From positions 34,301,001 to 34,365,000 of the forward strand of contig BSWB01000003.1 of the NCBI GenBank assembly GCA_033239125.1: a stretch of 64,000 nt of DNA, given 5' to 3'. The translations under genes and the position numbers were made by a program. The notes under the pieces are model-generated. The model saw only the letters and a list, made by a program, of their open reading frames with translations, was not told the DNA's origin and ran no database searches. Numbering within the stretch: position 1 is the stretch's first letter; each line of letters begins with the position of its first letter. Origin of the DNA: Fagopyrum homotropicum (taxonomy: Eukaryota; Streptophyta; Magnoliopsida; Caryophyllales; Polygonaceae). Positions 1 through 9,610 of this stretch are shown one piece after another.

Positions 1-433
1 ACTCCGAGGAATGTTAAGGAGGTACGCATCTTTCTAGGTTTGGCAATATATTACAGCTAGTTTGTGCAAAGGTTTTCGGTGATTGTCCGACCTTTTACTT
101 GTCTATTATAAAAGATCACCCGATTCGTGTGGTCCGAGCCGTGCCACCTGAGTTTCGAGGAGCTAAGAAAAGATTGACTTCTGCTCTAATTCTAGCACAT
201 CTAGATGCGTGTTGAGGACTAATGAGGAGAAGTATCCGACTCACGACCTCGAGTTAGCTGTAGTGATACATGCCCTTAAGAACTGGCACCACTATCTTTA
301 TGGGGCAACATGCCAAAACTTCACAGACCATAGTCTGAAGTATATATTCACTCAAAGTGAGTTCTACCGGTACTTAGATGGTAGGAAAGGTGGCGAGAAA
401 AAACTTTGTAATTGTGATTTTTGGGAAAATTAG
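1..433 (+). pseudogene. Ty3/gypsy reverse transcriptase-RNase H remnant
   Basis: The first ~115 bases translate, with stops, to the conserved stretch that follows the gypsy RT catalytic core (a FLGL-like segment, then a YY..FV..F pattern). The open piece from 209 contains YPTHDLELAVVIHALKNW and then HYLYG and TDH.SLKYIFTQ, the hallmarks of Ty3/gypsy RNase H. After about 360 the expected sequence (the tether after RNase H) is replaced by unrelated sequence, so the element is truncated there. No LTR, primer site or integrase is visible nearby, and the left side continues out of the window. The fragment is non-functional. Confidence 0.85.
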
Positions 434-2238
434 AGCGAATGCTACCGATACTATCAAGAGAAACCTTAAACCCTCGTAGTAGGGGGAATTTCCATTCAAA
501 GCGGATCTTCACCACTCTTTAGTGGGAATCAATTAGGAACGAACCTTTCGAAAGCACCTTAAGAGAGCCGGATGGAGTGGGTTGTAGCCCAAAATCAAAG
601 AGTTGTAACCCGAGAAGATTGTTAACGGTGACAAAGATCGCAAACCTATTGCAAGAGGAATTTACTAGTATCCAAGACATCATGAGTTTATACACACAAA
701 AGAAATTAAATAGGCAAGGATCCAACAAAGCGAGGAAAGAATGTAGGTCATACATCCTGCTAAGGGTCCAAAATTTTTGTTCCATAGATAACAGATTAGA
801 CGAGATCTTCTTTTTCCCCTTCACAAAGGCCCGAATAATTCAATTAATCTTTATCGGGGTACATTTGTTAGTCACCAGGGTAGAGAAATCACACCAGCAA
901 CACTTGTCAAGGCTTTTGCATTTGAATAGCAGACCATGGAATTTCTGGTTGTACCGATTCATACATTTAGATTGTTCCTACCTAGACAAGGCATGTGAAT
1001 TAATTTGCATAGCAAAAAATTCACCCTTTAAAGTATTGTCCAACATTTTGGTAATCCAAATTGGAACAGGGAGCTCCAAGGTGTTCACATTTGTGTTGTA
1101 AAATTGTTCCTACACAAGAAGCAGAAGCAATAACAATTGTAAACCAGATAGGAAACCAAGAGAAAGGATCGGTTTTCACGTGTAGGTTACAAGGGTAAGC
1201 ATTGTTAAACGTCAAGCAAAGCAAAATCCTCTTACGAAGATTTCCGTCCGGACAAGATAGATGGATACCAAAACATATATGACTCAAGGTCATTATTCCG
1301 GGGTCAAGAACAATCATAAGATTGACCAATTGTGTAAAGACATGCCGGATTGAGTAGTTATTAATGACTAGTTGATGATAAATAGAAGTGGTCTTAAAGC
1401 ATAGTAAGGTAAAGAAAGGGGAACACCTGGAGGTAGGTGAAAAAGCGCAGATAAGACGCACACAAGAAGGGTTTGGCCCTTGATTTGTTTGCTTTGTCTT
1501 GGAAGTTCTGTCAACCGCCATCAATCCAAAAAGAGATCTGACGCAAGCAATGGGGTCGGATCTATGAGAGGCAAAAGTGAAAGTGAAGGAAAGAGTTTTT
1601 TTTTTGGAGGGCATAGGAAGCCTTCCATAGAGAGGGATCCAACCGTCGGGTCCCTTTCCTTAATACACAACTAAAGACGAGATCCAGAATGGAGGAGAAT
1701 AGAGGCACATCACAAGAATCTTTTTTTTCCCATTTTTTCCAAATGGTTGAGATCAAAGGCTGATTTCTTTTATTGGTCGGGAAGGACAGACCTCGCGTCT
1801 ACGCCCGAGCGTAATGGAATTTTGTAAGAGGAAGCTTGTTCTTTTTAGGATGGAAGAGGAGGCCAAGGCGAAGGTAGATGCATTTGATGAGGGTGAAGTC
1901 ATTGGAATGGAGATAAACTTGGAGGAAACCATACCCGTAGAGAAGTTGGTGGATGAAGCTGATTTGCACAACACCGGCAAAGACAATGTCGTAGGTGGCC
2001 TGAGTGTAGTCGGATCCGTCGAGTGAGGGCTCGTTTCCTGAGCATAGTTGTCGGAAGTAGCTAACGGGTTCTCTATTTGAAAGGGAAAGTGGTGGTGTCG
2101 TTGTCTCGTTGTTAGGGTTTTTTCTTTGGTGGCTACAATAGATAGCGTTAGGGAATTTTTAATAATGTTATAATGTTGAATCACACGGAACGTGCAGTTA
2201 CTAAAGCTAACACATATATTAAAGTTTGGAAGTCGTAA
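434..2238. other. Unassigned sequence, no recognisable gene
   Basis: Several open frames of 60-200 codons occur on both strands (for example 577-1101 plus and 1021-1614 minus), but they overlap each other. None shows a domain, compositional signature or motif that I recognise. The stretch may be decayed retrotransposon interior continuing from the RNase H fragment on its left, but nothing in the sequence proves that. Confidence 0.4.
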
Positions 2239-2240
2239 AT

Positions 2241-2425
2241 GCACGGGTCAAGATTTAATAAAGGCACGATGTTTACGGATATCGTAACCGTCATAAGGTC
2301 ACGGTTACGGGATCCGTAACCGTGACTTAAAGTTCACGGTTATGGATCCCGTAACCATGACCAAAAGGTTACGGTTAAAAAACCCGTAACCGTCATGATT
2401 ACGGGTTCGGATCCGTGATCATTTT
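2241..2425 (+). repeat. Left inverted-repeat arm
   Basis: This is the outer arm of the TIR element, the inverted partner of 5299-5434. It contains at least three copies of a GTTACGG.../CCGTAAC palindromic module. Confidence 0.65.
2298..2326. repeat. Perfect 13-bp-stem hairpin
   Basis: GTCACGGTTACGG is followed after a 3-base loop (GAT) by its exact reverse complement. It is the best-preserved of the palindromes that make up the arm. Confidence 0.9.
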
Positions 2426-2576
2426 CTACATAAATTCTACCGTGAAAAGCATCCCTCATAGTTGTCGTCTTAGGTTCTCTCAAGCATTGTTGAGTGCACT
2501 CTTGAAGGTGGTAGCTGAGCCCGGGTGTGTAGTTGCTTGGGTTATGTTGTTTTTACTTCCTCGGTGCACTTTGTAG

Positions 2577-5207
2577 GTGTTCAGGCCTATGAGCATGCGA
2601 GACAGAAGATCGGGAAGTAGAAAGTCGATACAATATCAACGAATTTTGCAGGCTTTGTCTATTTGGGGAGAGACTGAGGGTGTTTCGAGTCTAGTGGAGG
2701 CCTTGTTAGACCCTTCGGAGCATAGGCATTTTGAGATTGTTGATGGTGGCTCAGGCAATAGAGATGGTTTAGAGAGAAATCCTAACATCAAGAAATGTCT
2801 CCGCAAGGTTTCGGATGGGCATTTTACGGCCGCTGTTAAGGTTTTGTGTTCTTCTGGTGTTGCTTCTTACAATGAGGAGACTTTGAAGGTATTAGAGGCT
2901 AAACATCCCCATAAACCTCCACCTTCTAAGTCTTGCACTACCTTTCATGAACCACCCCTCATTATTGACATCGATTTGGTTTTAAAATGCATCAAGTCCT
3001 TTTCAAAAGGTACTTCTTGCGGTAGAGATGGTTTGAGGGCACAACACATCTTAGATGCTATGTGTGGTGAGGGTTCTTCTGTTGCCTTGGGTCTTTTGAG
3101 AGCAATCACCTCAGTGGTTAATTTGTGGTTTGGAGGCAGGTGTCCCCTGAGTTTGGCCGAGTTTGTGGCTTCGGCTCCTCTTACGCCACTGTTGAAGTCT
3201 GGCAATGGGATTCGACCCATTACAGTTGGTACTATATGGAGACGGTTGGTGTCTAAAGTTTCTATGAAGGGTGTGTGTAAGGATATGGGAGGATATTTAG
3301 GAGATCTCCAATTTGGAGTTGGTGTTTCAGGTGGTGCAGAGGCTATTCTACATAGTGTTAATAGAGTTCTGAGTGATCGTTATGCCGATGGTTCTCTAGC
3401 TATGTTGACAGTGGATTTTTCCAATGCCATCAACTTGGTTGACATGACTATTTTGCTTAGGGAGGTTAGAGAGAGATGTCCGTCTATCTCCTTATGGGTT
3501 GATTTCTTGTATGGTCAGTCCGCCCGGTTGTACATTGGAGATAGATTTATCTGGTCGGCTACTCGTGTGCAATAAGGAGACCCTTTGGGGCCCCTCCTCT
3601 TCTCTCTTGTCTTGCACCCGCTTCTGCATAAGATCAGAGACAATTCCAAGCATATTCTACATGCTTGGTATCTTGACGATGGCACCATTATTGGTCGATC
3701 TGAGGAGGTAGCTAAAGCTCTTGATATCATTCGTGAGTTTGGTCCGTGTTTAGGCCTCATGCTGAATGTTCGCAAAACTGAGCTCTTTTGGCCTTCATGC
3801 GATGGGTCGAAAGTTAGAGATGGACTTTTTCCACATGACATTGCAAGGCCGGCGTTGGGGGTTAAGTTGCTAGGCGGGGCAGTGAGTAGAGATGAGGAGT
3901 TTGTTAGAGAGCTTGTCATGAAGAGAGTTGTTAAGGCGGTTGAGTTGATGCATCTTCTTTCACAGTTGAGGGATCCTCAGAGTGAGCTTCTTCTGCTTCG
4001 TTCTTGTATGGGTGTTTCTAAGATGTATTTTGGCCTGAGGACTTGTCATCCAGAGCATTGGGAGAGTGCAGCAGCTTATTTTGATGTTGGGCTTCGTAGA
4101 TCAGTCGAGAATATTGTGGTTTGTCGGGCCAGTTTTTATAGATCTTCAGTGACGACTTGCTTCTTTGCCTATTCGATTTGGGGGGCTTGGTTTATATTCT
4201 GTTATGGAGACGTCTTCCTTTTCTTTTGTTGCCTCTAGGGCCCAGTCTTGGGTGCTCCAAGACCACATTTTGCGGGACAATGGAGTTGTAGAAATGGGCT
4301 CTGAGTTTTATGGAGCTTTGGGTAATCTTCAGACTTCTATTCCTGGTTTCGATCTTTCGGTCTTTACTGTCAAGAACACCGTCCCCCCTAAAACACAACA
4401 CGCTTTGGCGAGTGCTCTTTTCAGTAAGATCGTGTAGGAGGTGAAAGTTACTTTTGATTTGACCCTTAGATAAAAAGCGGTTTTCAAGTGTCTTCAATCC
4501 ACACATAGTCAAGATTTCCTTCTTACCATACCCATTGATGGATTTGGGCAATGTATGTCCCCGATTGAGTATCGTTCGGTTCTTAAGTATCGCCTTATGA
4601 TTCCTCTATATCCGGTTGATGAGATTTGTCCTATGCCCAATTGTCGGAGGATTCTAGATTCTTTTGGGGAGCATGCGGTTCATTGTAAAGAGCTTCCTTG
4701 ATTCAAATATAGGCATGATTTGGTCTGTGATGTGTTGTGCGATGTGTTTAGGAGGGCGGGGGTCTCGGTTAAGAAGGAGGCGCCTGTGTCCTTCTTGACT
4801 GACCCACGTGAGGGGAGATCCACCTTGAGGCCGGCGGATGTCTTGGTGTTTGGATGGGCGGGTGGAAAGCATGCTTGCATCGATCTGACTGGAGTTTCCC
4901 CACTTGTTTATTTGGGTAGTGGGCCTTTTGTGGTGGATAAGGCAACGCTGAATGCGGCTTCTGCTAAGGTGGCAAACATGAGAAAGCTTGTATTGAAAAG
5001 CAACATGTGTTTCTTCCGTTCGCTTTTGACACCTTTGGTTTCCTTGCGTCCGATGCTATTGAAATTCTCAAGAGGGTGCAACGGGTTTTGCATGGCAACG
5101 TTATGTCTCATAGGTCTCATGATGTTGTATTTAGGAGGATCGGATTCGCTATCCAGAAAGGATTGGCGGCACAACTTGTTGCCTATCTTCCTTCTAGTTC
5201 GATGTAA
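2577..5207 (+). pseudogene. Non-LTR retrotransposon polyprotein with reverse transcriptase and restriction-like endonuclease
   Basis: The reading frame can be followed for about 875 codons. It has an N-terminal region, then RT with a DFSNA-type motif A, DPLGPLL, and an intact catalytic box WYLDDG near 3666. A Cys/His finger follows (C..NC, then GEHAVHC, near 4632-4690), then RPADVL and ACIDLTG near 4831-4893. The finger plus the PD-(D/E)xK-like block at the C-terminus is the layout of non-LTR elements that use a restriction-like endonuclease (RLE) instead of an apurinic endonuclease. I recognise this as a family common in plant genomes and usually annotated only as an RT-domain protein; a Utopia-like placement is a guess. 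It is dead: a nonsense codon lies just before DPLGP (3573-3575), frameshifts occur near 4130-4165 and 5003, and there are further stops near 4437-4700. Confidence 0.85.
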
Positions 5208-5225
5208 ACTTCTTTCCATAGTTTA

Positions 5226-5275
5226 AATGAAAACAAAAAAAAAATTAATGTTAAAAAAAAAAAAATCTAACCCAA
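5226..5275 (+). other. Poly(A)-rich 3' end of the non-LTR element
   Basis: Two runs of A separated by a short T-containing spacer follow the stop of the RT/RLE frame by about 20-65 bases. This fits a retroposed 3' tail and marks the 3' boundary of the insertion inside the TIR element. Confidence 0.7.
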
Positions 5276-5298
5276 AAATTTTTTTTCTGACACCATCA

Positions 5299-5434
5299 TT
5301 GTTACGGACCCTATAACCGTAATGTAAGGGAAAAAAAAATTTATTTTTTATATGGTTACGGAACCCGTGACCGCATGACCGTGACGGTCACGAATTCCGT
5401 AAACGTCGTGCATTAACGAAATCTTGAACCGTGC
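5299..5434 (-). repeat. Right inverted-repeat arm
   Basis: This is the inverted partner of 2241-2425. It is rich in GGTTACGG, CCGTGACCG and GTGACGGTCAC-type palindromes and ends in CTTGAACCGTGC, the complement of the left end. Confidence 0.65.
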
Positions 5435-5918
5435 CCGTAACACCCTTAAAGTTTAAGTAACTTTTATCAATAATTTATTATATTTACACAAATTTTCTTA
5501 CTAATTTCCACCATTATTAATTCCACATAACTCTTTAAAAACAATTCGTATCTAAATTAAATCACAAAATCTTTATTTAAAAATTAAATTATATTCATGA
5601 TTATAGGATTATATAACATACTAAAACATAGAACACTTATCACGTATCGCTCTAAAATCAATCACCTCAACTTTTTTTTCAATTTAAAGAAAATATTCTC
5701 ACGAGATATTTATGAAATTTTCAATTTTTTTTATGAAAAATTTTCCATTAGAATTAATAAATATATTCACTGTGCTACGTCACCTTACATGTCACATTAA
5801 TTTTAGTTAAAGATTAGTTAAAACAAAAAAATTTATATCAAAATTAAACAAGAGAATCGGTATCTTAATCGATTTTTAACAATTAATCTTAATAATTAAT
5901 AATTGTTTATAAAATGAA
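5435..5918. other. AT-rich intergenic sequence
   Basis: This is low-complexity AT-rich DNA. I see no gene, RNA or element here; the one short open frame (5597-5800) has no recognisable content. Confidence 0.6.
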
Positions 5919-5921
5919 TTA

Positions 5922-6312
5922 GGGTGTGTTTGGTTGGAGATTAAAGGATATTTATTTAGATTAAATTTAGGAGATTAAATTTTTGTAAGACTTTGGATGA
6001 AGATGGAGATTATATAAAAAAATTATAGAAGGGATTAATTGGGATTAAAAATGGTCAAAAAATAACGGTTAAAGGAGATTAATTTTCAACCATCAATTAA
6101 AATTCCACTCATGTCCTTTGTTTAAGGTTAAAATAAAGGTAAATTTGTAAATTAATATCAATTAAACCTATTAAAAAATTTTCAACCAAACAACTTGACG
6201 TAGATTATTTATATCAAATAATCCTTAATAAATCTCATATAAATTTTAACCCCTTTTAAATTCCATCTAGATTAATCTTTAAAATAACCTCCATCTCTTA
6301 CCAAACACACCC
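5922..6312. mobile_element. Tourist-like (PIF/Harbinger) MITE
   Basis: The ends are inverted copies of GGGTGTGTTTGGT, followed by further similarity (GGAGAT and AGAGAT). The element is flanked on both sides by TTA (5919-5921 and 6313-6315), the 3-bp target duplication of PIF/Harbinger transposons. It is 391 bp long, AT-rich and non-coding. Confidence 0.85.
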
Positions 6313-6482
6313 TTAGTATCTTGGCCGATTGTTTTCACAAAATGAATAGTACCTATTCTAATAACTAATAAATGTAGATAAGAGGTAATCTTTTCTTTTA
6401 TTTTGCATATGTCATACGTTAATTTTATAAGAATTTTTTCTCTGCCATCAAGGTTTGGACTTTTCCTCTTTGTATCCACTAA

Positions 6483-6854
6483 AGGGGGTGTATTCAATTA
6501 AGAGTCTATAGGAATTTTTTAGAGTTTAAAAGTGTATGGGTATTGAATATAGATTTTTAAAAGTTTATATAAATTTGTAGGTATTCAATTAGGATTTAAA
6601 ATTTTCCATAAAATTCCTATGGTATTTAAAAGTTTGTGGATTTTAAGAGAATCTATTATTTCATTGATTTTGTAAGATTCTTCATTACTTTTATAACTAC
6701 CTAAAATCCATAGAAATCTTCCCCCAACACATAAGATTTCCACAGAATCTGTATTGACTCTATATAGAATTAAAATTTCCCACGGAATTTGCAAATCCTA
6801 TGATTATTAAGAATCCGTCAAAATCTTTAAAAGTCTCGATTGAATACACCCCCC
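6483..6854. mobile_element. MITE with TAA target duplication
   Basis: The ends are inverted copies of GGGGGTGTATTCAAT, flanked by TAA (6480-6482 and 6855-6857). The right foldback arm keeps the uninterrupted sequence CCACTAAGTTTT at the equivalent place, so the pre-insertion site is visible in the same window. It is 372 bp, AT-rich and non-coding; the TAA duplication suggests PIF/Harbinger. Confidence 0.88.
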
Positions 6855-7547
6855 TAAGTTTCAAAATTCCTCTTGACGTCCTCAAGGTTTCTTTTATTTT
6901 CTCTTTATACCCATTCTTAATATATTACATTAAAATTCATTATAAAATAATAAAAAAAATCACAAAATGAATTTAAAATAGATTATGACTTCATTAAATA
7001 TAATTAATAAATTTATAATAGAAATAGTTTATATATATTTTTATATTTTTTAAAATAAATATATTTTTATTTTTGAATTAAAATATTTTTTTTTACTTTT
7101 TACTTTTGATTTAAAATTATATATATAAAATTAAATAAAAAACATTTTTTTGAAATTTTATTAAGAGTCTAGAGAATTAAAATATAATAAAATTCTATTA
7201 ATTTTGAATTTAAATTTTATAGAACTTTTATTAATTCAAAATTTTTAAAAATTATGTTTTTTTTAATTTTAAGATTATGGAAAAGTATATTATAAAAAAT
7301 AATAAATTAACACATAAAAAATAATATTGTTATTTTTAAATTAAAATAAATCATACAAAATTAACTTCAAAAAAAATATATGTTTAATTTTCTGGACTCT
7401 TAAAAAAAATTTAAAAAAAATTATTTTTGATTTATTTTAGTTCAAAAATATATACAGAAATAATTTGGTTTACTAGGCTTTTTTGAGTTTTAGTTTTAGT
7501 AAATGTACCCCTTGGGAGAAGAGTATTTAAGGTTTGAGAAAAAATAC

Positions 7548-7602
7548 AAAAGATTGGGGTATATTTACCTAATTAAAAAGATTGGGGTATATTTACCTAA
7601 TT
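7548..7602. repeat. Two tandem 28-bp copies
   Basis: An AGATTGGGGTATATTTACCT-containing unit occurs twice in direct tandem within the foldback loop. Confidence 0.9.
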
Positions 7603-7985
7603 AAAAAACTAAATGGTCTAGTTACTAAAAGTAAAAGTCAAAAAAGCGTATTAACCAAATTAGCCCCAAATATAAATTATCTTTCTTTTACTTTACTTTT
7701 TTTAATTAGAAAAAGTTTTAAAAAAATAATATTATTATAAGTTTATTAGTTTAAAATGTAATGAGATCATAATCTATTTTAAATTTATTTTTTTAATTTT
7801 TTATTATTTTATAATGAATTTTAATATAATATATTAAGAATGGATATAAAGAGAAAATAATTGAAACCTTGAGAGCACAAAGAGAAATTTTAAAACTTAG
7901 TGGATATCAAAAAGAAAAGTTCAAACCTTAAGGGTATGAAGAGAAAAAATTCATTTTATAATTATCAAATTCGCATAGTATGCTG

Positions 7986-8901
7986 ACAATAAACTATTTT
8001 TGATCTAAAATACTGATATGGTTTCAATAAAATTAATAACGAGCTGATAAATATTAAAATTTAAATTTTAAAGCAAACCACATAAAATATGGGTATTAGA
8101 TTAATTATTTTTTTTATAATTTAAAATTTTATTATTATATAATAATATTTACATCGAAATAAAAGTTAGATGAATAACAAATGAATAACCAATTATACCA
8201 ACTTTGCGCTTGTTTTATAAACCCGCAACGTAATCATTCTCCTTATTGATCGTCATTTCATATGAATATACGATAATGATATTAAATATATTCTTGAATG
8301 AAGAATCTTGTAGTCAACATTTTTATTTACAGAGAATAGCAGCCGGATATGGTGGCGGTGGAGATTTCCTATTAGTCCACACTTGAACGCTATTATTTAT
8401 TATTTACTTGACTTTTGATCTACAAATTATTAATTAAAATAAATGATTATAATATATATAACTATTCTCTCACTCAATGATTTTTATTATAGAAATTATT
8501 TGTTGAAAAACTTATAATTAACATTTATTATATTTTTCATCTTAATACTTTTTAAATTTACGAGAACAATTTTTCAATATATATAAATATATATTGAAAT
8601 ATATATTTTAGTTAATAATATATTTTATATATAGAAGAAACTATGATTTTATATGAAAAAAATTGAAACGTCTTATTTCAATAACAAACTAACGATCATT
8701 ACTTATGTAAGGATTATTTTTTCACATGTAAGGTAGTTAACTATATATGTAAATGATGGTTAGCATAGGTTACAAGAAACGATAAATATAAAATAATAAT
8801 AATAAAATTTTTGAACGACCTTTAACATACGTTAACGATGTTTTTTTTTTTTTAAATTTTTTATCGCACATTAACCTATATTAATGTTCGTTAACCTATA
8901 A
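7986..8901. other. AT-rich intergenic sequence
   Basis: I see nothing recognisable here apart from short AT-rich simple sequence, such as an ATATAT-rich tract near 8575-8640. Confidence 0.6.
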
Positions 8902-9144
8902 TTATTTTTTGTAAAGCACTTGGATGCTTGGATTGGTATTGTAGGTTATCCGATTAGCGAGGTCCGAAAAGCTTGAGCAGAAAGAGGAAAGTTTAATGGA
9001 GCCACGAGCTCCTTGAACACAGTAGATCACAAGTTGTAGTTTATTCAAAGAATGTCCTACCTTCTTGAAGTTTCTGGATGACCAACATGTGATCCCGTGT
9101 TGTCCGCATATCCGTTTGAGAGTAGTCGGACACACGGCAACCAC
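8902..9144 (-). pseudogene. Fragment of an NLP-type RWP-RK transcription factor
   Basis: The minus strand encodes CPTTLKRICGQHGI, then C.SRN.KKVGHSLNKLQLVI, then QGA.GSIKLSS. This is the DNA-binding RWP-RK domain of NIN-like proteins, the nitrate-response transcription factors, followed by the short conserved tail after the domain. In the family the signature is RWPSRK; here it reads CWSSRN, so the defining residues are lost. Only about 80 codons survive. There is no start codon, no upstream N-terminal domain and no PB1 domain. The piece lies just outside the left end of the proposed MULE. It is either the relic of a host gene or a transposon-captured fragment. The family identification is firm; the origin is not known. 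Confidence 0.82.
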
Positions 9145-9364
9145 ACATCAATCTTATTAGAACAAAAAATAATATATATTAGGTTCAACATAAGGGAAAG
9201 AAAACGCGAGCATTCCATCACCATTTAAGTATTCCTAGATAATCTTCAAATTGTACACAGAAAAACAATAGTAGATAATTATTTGTTTTGTTGATGGGAT
9301 TCAAAACGTTGTTTACTTTAAAAAAAAAGATTTTAAGTAAACAACGATGAAGTTACCAAACGCC

Positions 9365-9383
9365 AACCGCATTCGCAATGCGT
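9365..9383 (+). repeat. Left terminal inverted repeat (MULE)
   Basis: It reads AACCGCATTCGCAATGCGT and is perfectly inverted at 35512-35530. The adjoining 9384-9480 is rich in further small palindromes (CCACGGTTACG, GTATTGCGAATAC), typical of subterminal transposon sequence. Confidence 0.65.
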
Positions 9384-9610
9384 AACCGCCACGGTTACGT
9401 ATTGCGAATACATTACATAACTAACATGGTTATGGAACCCGTAACTGCCACGGTGAAGGGTTCCGAAACCGTGATGTTTTGATTTGGTCTTTAAAAAATA
9501 GTTGTTGTGTAACGGTGATCAACTTGAAATATAACCGTCGTGGTTCGAACGTTATGTATGTTCGGTTATATATATTGAGAGTCAAAGAAGAAGTGGATCC
9601 ACCTCTACAA

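Larger units (their letters stand above)
2241..5434. mobile_element. Terminal-inverted-repeat element with palindromic arms, split by a non-LTR element
   Basis: The left arm (2241-2425) and the right arm (5299-5434) are imperfect inverted copies. Read inwards, both give GCACGG(G/T)TCAAGATTT, then GCACGA(T/C)GTTTACGG, then GTAACC/GTGACC-type palindromes. Each arm is itself built of short hairpins. A broken non-LTR retrotransposon with a poly(A) tail lies between them and probably inserted into a short pre-existing foldback or MULE-like element. The flanks share TCGTAAA/CCGTAAC-like bases that could be an eroded 9-bp target duplication, but this is weak. Superfamily assignment is uncertain. Confidence 0.6.
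6412..7975. repeat. Large foldback (inverted repeat) with a nested MITE
   Basis: The left arm (about 6412-7020, including an inserted MITE) and the right arm (about 7733-7975) are inverted copies over several hundred bases. Both contain the series CAAGGTTT, TATCCACTAA, CTCAAGGTTTC, TATTTTCTCTTTATA and CATTCTTAATATATTA. The loop is extremely AT-rich and holds a smaller inverted pair (AAGAGTCTAGAGAATTAAA at about 7162 and its near complement at about 7383). No coding capacity is seen. It may be a foldback transposon or two inverted copies of one repeat. Confidence 0.75.

Noticed and set aside
577..1614. Overlapping open frames of 174 (plus) and 197 (minus) codons
   Set aside because: They overlap on opposite strands with no recognisable motif. 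One could be real but neither can be supported.
2298..2326. Possible rho-independent-type terminator
   Set aside because: It is a perfect hairpin but sits in a family of palindromes within an inverted-repeat arm of a eukaryotic transposon, with no gene ending there.
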